This document shows, one piece after another, positions 43,557-55,021 of a DNA stretch of 64,000 bases. The position numbers and the translations under genes are program-made. Source of the DNA: Flectonema sp. DT1601 (Eukaryota > Euglenozoa > Diplonemea > Diplonemida > Diplonemidae). The DNA lies in the NCBI GenBank assembly GCA_964019425.1, contig OZ025847.1, positions 216,501 to 280,500 of the forward strand, given 5' to 3'. How positions within the stretch are numbered: the stretch's first letter is position 1; each line of letters opens with the position of its first letter. Under the pieces are notes generated by a model that worked only from the letters and a program-made list of their open reading frames with translations, ran no database searches and was not told the DNA's origin.

Positions 43557-45368
43557 CTACTTTTGAGCAGGGTCAAGGTACCAGCAAGGCTTCGTGTACT
43601 TCAACTTCTCCTTTGGAATCCGCATGAGGTCGATCCACTCTTGCGAAACAGCTTCCTTGTTCGTCTTGTCGCACTCAATCTTTGCCAGGTAGTTTAGCAA
43701 ATCCACGCTCTCGATGGCAGGCTCCAGGGCCACCTTCGACAAGCAAATCTCTCCCATCACGTGGTCGGCGAACGCGCAGCGGTTGTCCTTCTGCTCCCCC
43801 TGTTCCTTATTCTTGGCAGCAACTGCAGCCTGGGAAACAGCCGCCCTCTCCGTCGAAGCTGAAGCTGAAGCTGAAGCTGAAGCTGGGCAATTCACCGTCG
43901 CTGCTCCGCTGACGGGGCTCACCCAGTTCCACCCAGAACCTCCCAACGGAGTTCCGAGGATCCCGGCAAGGTTGTCGTCCCCGTACACGAAGTCGTTCTC
44001 GCCGTTGGCTCCCGGCATTCCAACCGTGTGATGTACGTCTCGGATGGTCCACGCAGCCGAAAACCACTGCAGCGTCGATGTTCCGTCGTACGTCATCGGC
44101 AGCACGCTGTCCAGCTGCAGAAGCGCTTCTTGGCTGGGGCTACCCGCCACTGCGTAGTGGTTGCCGTTCAGGTCCGCCTTCGCCACCTCATCGTGTCCGT
44201 GGTAGTCCTGCCACAGCGCGTACATCCTGTCGACGTTGGCGTGGTGCACCATGAAAAGTGGGTCCTCCGGCGAGTAGAAGGTCGACATCTGTCCTCCGAT
44301 GGCAACGTGCGGTGCCCCGTGTGGAGACCCCTCCAGCGTCGGTCTGAATCCCACGAAGTTCGGAAAGTCCTGAATCACGGCAGCCATGGCAGCCTGTCCG
44401 GTGAATCCCCAGTTGAACGCATACGTCCTGCGGAGACACATGTTGCGAGAATCACGCCATCCGGTTCCGCTGTTGAAGTTGGCAACTCCGTCGTTCACGC
44501 AGTCAGACGAGTCGATCCCGCTCGCAGATCCGAAGGTCGACGCCGAAAACACCACACTCTGCGACTCGCTTCCGGCGTCCTTTTCCCAGTCCCAGTAAGG
44601 AACGGCGATGCAGCTGAACTCTCCTCCCAACGAACGCAGCATGTTCTCCCACCCGACGAGGTAGTATCTGTGCCACGCGAGGAACGCGCTGGTTCCGTGC
44701 GCGTACGACCCGGCTTCAAGGTGCATCTCCACCATTCGATCGAAGTCCGCCTTGCGGGTTCTGTGGAACGTTCCCACCGCGCTGATGTACAGGTCCCTCT
44801 CCGCGCACGACAGCAGCGACCACGCCTTCCTCACACGAGGGGTCGCACAGGTAGACGTCGGTGGCGATGCTGGCGGCGTCGGTGGCGATTCTGGCGCCGT
44901 CGGTAATGTTACTGTTGGTAATGTTAGCGTCGGCGTCGCCGTCGGCGGCTCCGAGCAAGTCCAGTTCAGTACGAATCCACTCCTCCTCTCGCTGAAGTCC
45001 GAGGTCAACTGCACGAAGATCCCATCCTGGTCCACAACCGTGTCTTCCGGAATGCTCTCTCCCGAGTGCGAAAGAACTGCCGTCGATCCGATGATGCCAT
45101 CGGTCACCGGGAACGCGCTCACGATGTCGAACCCGCTCTCGGTTTCGAACTCCGTCCACCGCAACACCGTCCGCTTCGACCGGCACTTGAAGTAGAAGCA
45201 CGCGTGTATGTTGTTTTTGTACTTCCGGGACCCGCTTGGGTAGTCCACCGTTCCGCTCGCTTCCCTGTACTTCTTATTCACAGTACACTCCGTCGGGAAG
45301 GTAAATCCGCTGGATTCGGCGGGAAGCACAGCGGCAGCCGCAAGTCCGAATAGGACAGTGGACTTCAT
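43557..45368 (-). CDS. Secreted CUB-tyrosinase, array copy 2 (603 residues)
   Basis: Same signal peptide, CUB, linker and tyrosinase domains with all six predicted copper-binding histidine positions intact. (GAAGCT)5 form and D334. It lies 3250 bp from copy 1 in the same orientation. A one-base difference sits just downstream (GATTAATT where the other copies have GACTAATT, near 43520). Expected to be functional and to make the same product as copies 6 and 7. Confidence 0.95.
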   Translation of the reverse strand: MKSTVLFGLAAAAVLPAESSGFTFPTECTVNKKYREASGTVDYPSGSRKYKNNIHACFYFKCRSKRTVLRWTEFETESGFDIVSAFPVTDGIIGSTAVLSHSGESIPEDTVVDQDGIFVQLTSDFSERRSGFVLNWTCSEPPTATPTLTLPTVTLPTAPESPPTPPASPPTSTCATPRVRKAWSLLSCAERDLYISAVGTFHRTRKADFDRMVEMHLEAGSYAHGTSAFLAWHRYYLVGWENMLRSLGGEFSCIAVPYWDWEKDAGSESQSVVFSASTFGSASGIDSSDCVNDGVANFNSGTGWRDSRNMCLRRTYAFNWGFTGQAAMAAVIQDFPNFVGFRPTLEGSPHGAPHVAIGGQMSTFYSPEDPLFMVHHANVDRMYALWQDYHGHDEVAKADLNGNHYAVAGSPSQEALLQLDSVLPMTYDGTSTLQWFSAAWTIRDVHHTVGMPGANGENDFVYGDDNLAGILGTPLGGSGWNWVSPVSGAATVNCPASASASASASTERAAVSQAAVAAKNKEQGEQKDNRCAFADHVMGEICLSKVALEPAIESVDLLNYLAKIECDKTNKEAVSQEWIDLMRIPKEKLKYTKPCWYLDPAQK

Positions 45369-46805
45369 AATAACAGTTTTCTTGATGAATCTGAAGGGAA
45401 ATCAAAACATTAATTTAAAAACAAAACGAAAGGAAAGGAAAGGAAAAACATTTTCCCCAAGCCGACAATACACGTCGTTAATAATTAATATGTGACTAAA
45501 CTGTTTTTTTTTTAATATGTAGATTACTGATATGAATGAGAAACATAATAACACAATAACAATAACAACAACGACAACAACCCATAACTGAATGTAAATT
45601 GACTAACCTTGACCCCGCAACAGCGATCGATAGAAGGATTCCAATGTGATTCGATGAGCTTCTGAGAAGCTTGCACTGACAGTAAAGTGAATATAGGAGC
45701 GTGAACTGTCTTCCCGTTAAAAAAGGGAATGGGGGGGGAAGTCAGATGGTTTTATTATTGTTGCTGTTATGCCCGATCTATTAGAAAATGAATTAGACAA
45801 CTAAGGCAATCACAACAACAAAACTTACCATCAGTTTCTCCTATTTCCGACACCCAGCACACAACACGATTCTCGTTGTTTTTTTTCCATTTTTACCTGA
45901 AGGACGAAGAAGAAGAAGAAGAATAAAATAAATACTAAACTTCCGGAGGACACCAAGAAGCAAAGGCCTGAAAAGAGAGGGAAAACAAAGAATCCCAAAG
46001 AAGGGAAATAAAGAACCAAATGGCATCGCCGAAGAAGGAAAACAAAGACTTGCATCCATCGTTCACCGAAGAGAGAGAGCACGGAAACGATTAAAGAAAC
46101 AAACCATTGCGGGCTTGCTTCCGTGTGCATCTTCTATTTCCTTTGCGTCGGCTTCACGAGGAAGACCAAAAGAAAGCAATAAAGGGGGCAAAAAAAGAGA
46201 AAAAAGAATATAATCTGTTTTCTCTTCCAACCCGTCTCCCCTTCCTTCCCATCTTCCGACGGGACTTGTCAGTAAGAGAAAAAGGAAAGGCAGGACGGGA
46301 AAGTGAAGGGAGAGAGAGAGAAAGAGGGAGAGAGGGAGGTTGTCGACGCAGAGCAAGAGGGCACCGGTGCTGAGAAAATCACCGGCCAAGAATACCAGCC
46401 GCTCGTCTTTTTTTGTCTTGGTGTAATAAAGGCAAAGGTGAAAAACAAAATAGGTTGCGAAAAAGAAAGAAGGGAACGGAAGGGGAGAGGTCGACACCGC
46501 CAGAAGGAGCAGACTACGCTTCCGTGACGCTAAGCGTCGGAGAAAGGGTTTCTTATTCTTCATGGCAGCGTCTTCCCCCTACAACACCTTTCCTTTCTTT
46601 CGATGTTCGGTTGTTTTGAATAGAATTAATAATTAATAATAAATAATAAAAACCAATAATAAAAGATTTGGGTTTTTTTTTATTATTTGAATTTAAAAAA
46701 AGATAAAAAAGATAAGATAAGATAAGAAAGAAAAACAAGTGAGAATCATAAAGGACAATCCCTTTTGACTAATTTTATATTTGCGATCACGTGGGTGCTT
46801 TCTTC

Positions 46806-48605
46806 CTACTTTTGAGCAGGGTCAAGGTACCAGCAAGGCTTCGTGTACTTCAACTTCTCCTTTGGAATCCGCATGAGGTCGATCCACTCTTGCGAAACAG
46901 CTTCCTTGTTCGTCTTGTCGCACTCAATCTTTGCCAGGTAGTTTAGCAAATCCACGCTCTCGATGGCAGGCTCCAGGGCCACCTTCGACAAGCAAATCTC
47001 TCCCATCACGTGGTCGGCGAACGCGCAGCGGTTGTCCTTCTGCTCCCCCTGTTCCTTATTCTTGGCAGCAACTGCAGCCTGGGAAACAGCCGCCCTCTCC
47101 GTCGAAGCTGAAGCTGAAGCTGGGCAATTCACCGTCGCTGCTCCGCTGACGGGGCTCACCCAGTTCCACCCAGAACCTCCCAACGGAGTTCCGAGGATCC
47201 CGGCAAGGTTGTCGTCCCCGTACACGAAGTCGTTCTCGCCGTTGGCTCCCGGCATTCCAACCGTGTGATGTACGTCTCGGATGGTCCACGCAGCCGAAAA
47301 CCACTGCAGCGTCGATGTTCCGTCGTACGTCATCGGCAGCACGCTGTCCAGCTGCAGAAGCGCTTCTTGGCTGGGGCTACCCGCCACTGCGTAGTGGTTG
47401 CCGTTCAGGTCCGCCTTCGCCACCTCATCGTGTCCGTGGTAGTCCTGCCACAGCGCGTACATCCTGTCGACGTTGGCGTGGTGCACCATGAAAAGTGGGT
47501 CCTCCGGCGAGTAGAAGGTCGACATCTGTCCTCCGATGGCAACGTGCGGTGCCCCGTGTGGAGACCCCTCCAGCGTCGGTCTGAATCCCACGAAGTTCGG
47601 AAAGTCCTGAATCACGGCAGCCATGGCAGCCTGTCCGGTGAATCCCCAGTTGAACGCATACGTCCTGCGGAGACACATGTTGCGAGAATCACGCCATCCG
47701 GTTCCGCTGTTGAAGTTGGCAACTCCGTCGTTCACGCAGTCAGACGAGTCGATCCCGCTCGCAGATCCGAAGGTCGACGCCGAAAACACCACACTCTGCG
47801 ACTCGCTTCCGGCGTCCTTTTCCCAGTCCCAGTAAGGAACGGCGATGCAGCTGAACTCTCCTCCCAACGAACGCAGCATGTTCTCCCACCCGACGAGGTA
47901 GTATCTGTGCCACGCGAGGAACGCGCTGGTTCCGTGCGCGTACGACCCGGCTTCAAGGTGCATCTCCACCATTCGATCGAAGTCCGCCTTGCGGGTTCTG
48001 TGGAACGTTCCCACCGCGCTGATGTACAGGTCCCTCTCCGCGCACGACAGCAGCGACCACGCCTTCCTCACACGAGGGGTCGCACAGGTAGACGTCGGTG
48101 GCGATGCTGGCGGCGTCGGTGGCGATTCTGGCGCCGTCGGTAATGTTACTGTTGGTAATGTTAGCGTCGGCGTCGCCGTCGGCGGCTCCGAGCAAGTCCA
48201 GTTCAGTACGAATCCACTCCTCCTCTCGCTGAAGTCCGAGGTCAACTGCACGAAGATCCCATCCTGGTCCACAACCGTGTCTTCCGGAATGCTCTCTCCC
48301 GAGTGCGAAAGAACTGCCGTCGATCCGATGATGCCATCGGTCACCGGGAACGCGCTCACGATGTCGAACCCGCTCTCGGTTTCGAACTCCGTCCACCGCA
48401 ACACCGTCCGCTTCGACCGGCACTTGAAGTAGAAGCACGCGTGTATGTTGTTTTTGTACTTCCGGGACCCGCTTGGGTAGTCCACCGTTCCGCTCGCTTC
48501 CCTGTACTTCTTATTCACAGTACACTCCGTCGGGAAGGTAAATCCGCTGGATTCGGCGGGAAGCACAGCGGCAGCCGCAAGTCCGAATAGGACAGTGGAC
48601 TTCAT
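46806..48605 (-). CDS. Secreted CUB-tyrosinase, array copy 3 (599 residues)
   Basis: Intact copy, four residues shorter because the Ala-Ser-encoding hexamer is (GAAGCT)3. D334; copper-site histidines intact. It is the first of three adjacent short-form copies (3, 4, 5). Confidence 0.95.
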   Translation of the reverse strand: MKSTVLFGLAAAAVLPAESSGFTFPTECTVNKKYREASGTVDYPSGSRKYKNNIHACFYFKCRSKRTVLRWTEFETESGFDIVSAFPVTDGIIGSTAVLSHSGESIPEDTVVDQDGIFVQLTSDFSERRSGFVLNWTCSEPPTATPTLTLPTVTLPTAPESPPTPPASPPTSTCATPRVRKAWSLLSCAERDLYISAVGTFHRTRKADFDRMVEMHLEAGSYAHGTSAFLAWHRYYLVGWENMLRSLGGEFSCIAVPYWDWEKDAGSESQSVVFSASTFGSASGIDSSDCVNDGVANFNSGTGWRDSRNMCLRRTYAFNWGFTGQAAMAAVIQDFPNFVGFRPTLEGSPHGAPHVAIGGQMSTFYSPEDPLFMVHHANVDRMYALWQDYHGHDEVAKADLNGNHYAVAGSPSQEALLQLDSVLPMTYDGTSTLQWFSAAWTIRDVHHTVGMPGANGENDFVYGDDNLAGILGTPLGGSGWNWVSPVSGAATVNCPASASASTERAAVSQAAVAAKNKEQGEQKDNRCAFADHVMGEICLSKVALEPAIESVDLLNYLAKIECDKTNKEAVSQEWIDLMRIPKEKLKYTKPCWYLDPAQK

Positions 48606-50042
48606 AATAACAGTTTTCTTGATGAATCTGAAGGGAAATCAAAACATTAATTTAAAAACAAAACGAAAGGAAAGGAAAGGAAAAACATTTTCCCCAAGCC
48701 GACAATACACGTCGTTAATAATTAATATGTGACTAAACTGTTTTTTTTTTAATATGTAGATTACTGATATGAATGAGAAACATAATAACACAATAACAAT
48801 AACAACAACGACAACAACCCATAACTGAATGTAAATTGACTAACCTTGACCCCGCAACAGCGATCGATAGAAGGATTCCAATGTGATTCGATGAGCTTCT
48901 GAGAAGCTTGCACTGACAGTAAAGTGAATATAGGAGCGTGAACTGTCTTCCCGTTAAAAAAGGGAATGGGGGGGGAAGTCAGATGGTTTTATTATTGTTG
49001 CTGTTATGCCCGATCTATTAGAAAATGAATTAGACAACTAAGGCAATCACAACAACAAAACTTACCATCAGTTTCTCCTATTTCCGACACCCAGCACACA
49101 ACACGATTCTCGTTGTTTTTTTTCCATTTTTACCTGAAGGACGAAGAAGAAGAAGAAGAATAAAATAAATACTAAACTTCCGGAGGACACCAAGAAGCAA
49201 AGGCCTGAAAAGAGAGGGAAAACAAAGAATCCCAAAGAAGGGAAATAAAGAACCAAATGGCATCGCCGAAGAAGGAAAACAAAGACTTGCATCCATCGTT
49301 CACCGAAGAGAGAGAGCACGGAAACGATTAAAGAAACAAACCATTGCGGGCTTGCTTCCGTGTGCATCTTCTATTTCCTTTGCGTCGGCTTCACGAGGAA
49401 GACCAAAAGAAAGCAATAAAGGGGGCAAAAAAAGAGAAAAAAGAATATAATCTGTTTTCTCTTCCAACCCGTCTCCCCTTCCTTCCCATCTTCCGACGGG
49501 ACTTGTCAGTAAGAGAAAAAGGAAAGGCAGGACGGGAAAGTGAAGGGAGAGAGAGAGAAAGAGGGAGAGAGGGAGGTTGTCGACGCAGAGCAAGAGGGCA
49601 CCGGTGCTGAGAAAATCACCGGCCAAGAATACCAGCCGCTCGTCTTTTTTTGTCTTGGTGTAATAAAGGCAAAGGTGAAAAACAAAATAGGTTGCGAAAA
49701 AGAAAGAAGGGAACGGAAGGGGAGAGGTCGACACCGCCAGAAGGAGCAGACTACGCTTCCGTGACGCTAAGCGTCGGAGAAAGGGTTTCTTATTCTTCAT
49801 GGCAGCGTCTTCCCCCTACAACACCTTTCCTTTCTTTCGATGTTCGGTTGTTTTGAATAGAATTAATAATTAATAATAAATAATAAAAACCAATAATAAA
49901 AGATTTGGGTTTTTTTTTATTATTTGAATTTAAAAAAAGATAAAAAAGATAAGATAAGATAAGAAAGAAAAACAAGTGAGAATCATAAAGGACAATCCCT
50001 TTTGACTAATTTTATATTTGCGATCACGTGGGTGCTTTCTTC

Positions 50043-51842
50043 CTACTTTTGAGCAGGGTCAAGGTACCAGCAAGGCTTCGTGTACTTCAACTTCTCCTTT
50101 GGAATCCGCATGAGGTCGATCCACTCTTGCGAAACAGCTTCCTTGTTCGTCTTGTCGCACTCAATCTTTGCCAGGTAGTTTAGCAAATCCACGCTCTCGA
50201 TGGCAGGCTCCAGGGCCACCTTCGACAAGCAAATCTCTCCCATCACGTGGTCGGCGAACGCGCAGCGGTTGTCCTTCTGCTCCCCCTGTTCCTTATTCTT
50301 GGCAGCAACTGCAGCCTGGGAAACAGCCGCCCTCTCCGTCGAAGCTGAAGCTGAAGCTGGGCAATTCACCGTCGCTGCTCCGCTGACGGGGCTCACCCAG
50401 TTCCACCCAGAACCTCCCAACGGAGTTCCGAGGATCCCGGCAAGGTTGTCGTCCCCGTACACGAAGTCGTTCTCGCCGTTGGCTCCCGGCATTCCAACCG
50501 TGTGATGTACGTCTCGGATGGTCCACGCAGCCGAAAACCACTGCAGCGTCGATGTTCCGTCGTACGTCATCGGCAGCACGCTGTCCAGCTGCAGAAGCGC
50601 TTCTTGGCTGGGGCTACCCGCCACTGCGTAGTGGTTGCCGTTCAGGTCCGCCTTCGCCACCTCATCGTGTCCGTGGTAGTCCTGCCACAGCGCGTACATC
50701 CTGTCGACGTTGGCGTGGTGCACCATGAAAAGTGGGTCCTCCGGCGAGTAGAAGGTCGACATCTGTCCTCCGATGGCAACGTGCGGTGCCCCGTGTGGAG
50801 ACCCCTCCAGCGTCGGTCTGAATCCCACGAAGTTCGGAAAGTCCTGAATCACGGCAGCCATGGCAGCCTGTCCGGTGAATCCCCAGTTGAACGCATACGT
50901 CCTGCGGAGACACATGTTGCGAGAATCACGCCATCCGGTTCCGCTGTTGAAGTTGGCAACTCCGTCGTTCACGCAGTCAGACGAGTCGATCCCGCTCGCA
51001 GATCCGAAGGTCGACGCCGAAAACACCACACTCTGCGACTCGCTTCCGGCGTCCTTTTCCCAGTCCCAGTAAGGAACGGCGATGCAGCTGAACTCTCCTC
51101 CCAACGAACGCAGCATGTTCTCCCACCCGACGAGGTAGTATCTGTGCCACGCGAGGAACGCGCTGGTTCCGTGCGCGTACGACCCGGCTTCAAGGTGCAT
51201 CTCCACCATTCGATCGAAGTCCGCCTTGCGGGTTCTGTGGAACGTTCCCACCGCGCTGATGTACAGGTCCCTCTCCGCGCACGACAGCAGCGACCACGCC
51301 TTCCTCACACGAGGGGTCGCACAGGTAGACGTCGGTGGCGATGCTGGCGGCGTCGGTGGCGATTCTGGCGCCGTCGGTAATGTTACTGTTGGTAATGTTA
51401 GCGTCGGCGTCGCCGTCGGCGGCTCCGAGCAAGTCCAGTTCAGTACGAATCCACTCCTCCTCTCGCTGAAGTCCGAGGTCAACTGCACGAAGATCCCATC
51501 CTGGTCCACAACCGTGTCTTCCGGAATGCTCTCTCCCGAGTGCGAAAGAACTGCCGTCGATCCGATGATGCCATCGGTCACCGGGAACGCGCTCACGATG
51601 TCGAACCCGCTCTCGGTTTCGAACTCCGTCCACCGCAACACCGTCCGCTTCGACCGGCACTTGAAGTAGAAGCACGCGTGTATGTTGTTTTTGTACTTCC
51701 GGGACCCGCTTGGGTAGTCCACCGTTCCGCTCGCTTCCCTGTACTTCTTATTCACAGTACACTCCGTCGGGAAGGTAAATCCGCTGGATTCGGCGGGAAG
51801 CACAGCGGCAGCCGCAAGTCCGAATAGGACAGTGGACTTCAT
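50043..51842 (-). CDS. Secreted CUB-tyrosinase, array copy 4 (599 residues)
   Basis: Intact short-form copy, with the same predicted protein as copies 3 and 5. Its upstream side leads into the spacer that carries the piggyBac insertion (53111-54848), about 1.3 kb from its start codon, so its own upstream region of ~490 bp is unaffected. Confidence 0.95.
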   Translation of the reverse strand: MKSTVLFGLAAAAVLPAESSGFTFPTECTVNKKYREASGTVDYPSGSRKYKNNIHACFYFKCRSKRTVLRWTEFETESGFDIVSAFPVTDGIIGSTAVLSHSGESIPEDTVVDQDGIFVQLTSDFSERRSGFVLNWTCSEPPTATPTLTLPTVTLPTAPESPPTPPASPPTSTCATPRVRKAWSLLSCAERDLYISAVGTFHRTRKADFDRMVEMHLEAGSYAHGTSAFLAWHRYYLVGWENMLRSLGGEFSCIAVPYWDWEKDAGSESQSVVFSASTFGSASGIDSSDCVNDGVANFNSGTGWRDSRNMCLRRTYAFNWGFTGQAAMAAVIQDFPNFVGFRPTLEGSPHGAPHVAIGGQMSTFYSPEDPLFMVHHANVDRMYALWQDYHGHDEVAKADLNGNHYAVAGSPSQEALLQLDSVLPMTYDGTSTLQWFSAAWTIRDVHHTVGMPGANGENDFVYGDDNLAGILGTPLGGSGWNWVSPVSGAATVNCPASASASTERAAVSQAAVAAKNKEQGEQKDNRCAFADHVMGEICLSKVALEPAIESVDLLNYLAKIECDKTNKEAVSQEWIDLMRIPKEKLKYTKPCWYLDPAQK

Positions 51843-53110
51843 AATAACAGTTTTCTTGATGAATCTGAAGGGAAATCAAAACATTAATTTAAAAACAAAA
51901 CGAAAGGAAAGGAAAGGAAAAACATTTTCCCCAAGCCGACAATACACGTCGTTAATAATTAATATGTGACTAAACTGTTTTTTTTTTAATATGTAGATTA
52001 CTGATATGAATGAGAAACATAATAACACAATAACAATAACAACAACGACAACAACCCATAACTGAATGTAAATTGACTAACCTTGACCCCGCAACAGCGA
52101 TCGATAGAAGGATTCCAATGTGATTCGATGAGCTTCTGAGAAGCTTGCACTGACAGTAAAGTGAATATAGGAGCGTGAACTGTCTTCCCGTTAAAAAAGG
52201 GAATGGGGGGGGAAGTCAGATGGTTTTATTATTGTTGCTGTTATGCCCGATCTATTAGAAAATGAATTAGACAACTAAGGCAATCACAACAACAAAACTT
52301 ACCATCAGTTTCTCCTATTTCCGACACCCAGCACACAACACGATTCTCGTTGTTTTTTTTCCATTTTTACCTGAAGGACGAAGAAGAAGAAGAAGAATAA
52401 AATAAATACTAAACTTCCGGAGGACACCAAGAAGCAAAGGCCTGAAAAGAGAGGGAAAACAAAGAATCCCAAAGAAGGGAAATAAAGAACCAAATGGCAT
52501 CGCCGAAGAAGGAAAACAAAGACTTGCATCCATCGTTCACCGAAGAGAGAGAGCACGGAAACGATTAAAGAAACAAACCATTGCGGGCTTGCTTCCGTGT
52601 GCATCTTCTATTTCCTTTGCGTCGGCTTCACGAGGAAGACCAAAAGAAAGCAATAAAGGGGGCAAAAAAAGAGAAAAAAGAATATAATCTGTTTTCTCTT
52701 CCAACCCGTCTCCCCTTCCTTCCCATCTTCCGACGGGACTTGTCAGTAAGAGAAAAAGGAAAGGCAGGACGGGAAAGTGAAGGGAGAGAGAGAGAAAGAG
52801 GGAGAGAGGGAGGTTGTCGACGCAGAGCAAGAGGGCACCGGTGCTGAGAAAATCACCGGCCAAGAATACCAGCCGCTCGTCTTTTTTTGTCTTGGTGTAA
52901 TAAAGGCAAAGGTGAAAAACAAAATAGGTTGCGAAAAAGAAAGAAGGGAACGGAAGGGGAGAGGTCGACACCGCCAGAAGGAGCAGACTACGCTTCCGTG
53001 ACGCTAAGCGTCGGAGAAAGGGTTTCTTATTCTTCATGGCAGCGTCTTCCCCCTACAACACCTTTCCTTTCTTTCGATGTTCGGTTGTTTTGAATAGAAT
53101 TAATAATTAA

Positions 53111-54848
53111 CCCATTACGGACGGGGGTAAAACCCGGTTTTTTGACTTTTTTTGAAAAAAGAGCTAACGGGGAAAAGGGGTAGGGGGGCTCGGAAAGGTG
53201 ATGTGACAAAGTGAACCGCCATTGCCTGCCCGTTAAAAATACACACACATTCACCACCTAAAGGGTGAACAGAACAAATGAAAACACCACCAAAGACAAA
53301 AATAAGCTCAGTTCTTATGACTCCCTGCGCCTCTTCAATTTTGATGTTGTTGTGAGTGCAGGGGTCTTCCCCTTCGTACATTCTTCCCGGATAGCACCTC
53401 CCGACACAGAGGTGGTGGTATGGGACGCAAATGTTCTCCCCTTTGTAAGATTTAAGTGGTATTTGCCAAAACAGGGTGCAGGACACATAAAAACCTTACA
53501 CCCCTGGCATCCATAAGTAGTCCTCACTCGAGTATTGTGATACTTACATTGTTTAGCAGCGCCAAATATTGATGGATAGTGCTCAGTGGTGCTGAACATG
53601 TGTGAAAAGTGCGAACCCGAGTCAATAGTAGATGTAGTATTGGTTGTCTTGTCTCTCGACGTCCCGTCACTGACGAGTTGCATAGCGAGCTCCTCTACAT
53701 ACCGTGTGTAGGTACCAGTATCCTTACTGCATTTCTTTTGAAGGGTAAACGTGTTGAACATTGAAACTTTCAGCAAGTAGTCGAAAACCTTTAGATGCCA
53801 TCGTTTAGTTTGAAGGTTTCTGTTCGCCCTTCCCTTCACGCTATCCATCAGGTTAACACCTCCCATCGTTTTGGTGTACCTGTCTACTTGCACGGTAGTT
53901 TGATCGGCACTTTTTCTTTTTTATTTCTCTTCCTAATCCAGCGATATACATCGACACAGTGCTCACGTAAGGGAAGAGTACTGAAAAGATGCACATCCTT
54001 TGAGTCTCTCCACTTTATATGGTGGATGCCGTGCTTGACTGAAGGTAAGAAGCAGAAAGATTCTTCGGTCTTTCTTTCACTTCCGATTTGCTTAGTCGTC
54101 CCGGTCCAGGGGTAGCCTTCGGTTTTGTAACATCAACAGAACTCCCTTTCTGTTCCGTCAGGCTGTTCCAACACAGTGGAACCCTTTCGCTAACATCAAA
54201 ACAAGAAATGCGTATGACGAATTGAAATTGTCAAACGTCACCCAATGCCCTTTATTATTATGGGGTTTAACAAGACTATGAACATAAGAAGCAGGAATGT
54301 GTTTGTTAGCAGTGTGGAAATTACGGAGAAAGCATTTCAGTTCACCAACTTCTAGTGACTTCATGGACGTCTCTTTGTCAATCGGGTAGGCAAGAGTGTG
54401 TCGAAATATCATTTTAAGCACATGATCAGTGAAAATGAGTTGGATGCCTTCAATTCGCTCATTTCATTAAAGTCGCTCACACTCTGGGTAGGTCCTTTCC
54501 GTTTTTCCCTGGGGATTCTCTTGGTTTTGCCCCCCCACTTTGATACCTTTGCTGTGTTGCTGTCAGATGACGACTCCGATACAGAATCCATCATCATCAG
54601 ACTTTCATAGGACGCCGAACTTGTATCAATTTCAACAGGCACACGAAACTTCTTGTTAGGTGGTAAAATTTCGATTATTAGTTTTGAATTTCATGAATGA
54701 AAACACAGCGAACCACGCCATCCCACCCAAGATTCGTCGCGAAACGGCCTCGATTACACCCCCCCTGGGTAGCGTTAGCCGGGTTTTCCCCTTAGCGAAA
54801 ATAAAATTTCAAAATAACCACTGTAGTGGACCCCCCGTCCTTAATGGG
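53111..54848 (-). mobile_element. piggyBac-family DNA transposon, internally deleted, 1738 bp
   Basis: Ends are inverted: left CCCATTACGGACGGGGG, right (reverse complement) CCCATTAAGGACGGGGG, 16 of 17 bases matching. Both ends are flanked by TTAA (53107-53110 and 54849-54852), and removing the element plus one TTAA restores the exact spacer sequence of the other units. TTAA duplication is the piggyBac signature (established). Minus-strand pieces of a DDE_Tnp_1_7 transposase are visible: an acidic N-terminal piece (about 54409-54642), a core piece with HWVTFDNFNSSYAF and GFHCVGTA (about 54130-54421), and a C-terminal piece with MGGVNLMDS and RWHLKVFDYLL (about 53530-53893), ending in a Cys-rich stretch (about 53380-53520). 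At 1.7 kb the coding region is too short and broken for an active enzyme, so it would need a helper. Confidence 0.93.
53315..54642 (-). pseudogene. Degenerate piggyBac transposase
   Basis: Three open pieces in order N-terminus to C-terminus, 54642 down to 53315, separated by frame changes and missing sequence. No credible ATG opens the first piece. DNF (second catalytic Asp region) and the VNLMD segment that follows the third Asp region of DDE_Tnp_1_7 are recognisable; the stretch that should contain the first Asp is not. Family transposases are about 550-650 residues; roughly 350 residues remain here. Confidence 0.85.
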
Positions 54849-55021
54849 TTAATAATAAATAATAAAAACCAATAATAAAAGATTTGGGTTTTTTTTTATT
54901 ATTTGAATTTAAAAAAAGATAAAAAAGATAAGATAAGATAAGAAAGAAAAACAAGTGAGAATCATAAAGGACAATCCCTTTTGACTAATTTTATATTTGC
55001 GATCACGTGGGTGCTTTCTTC

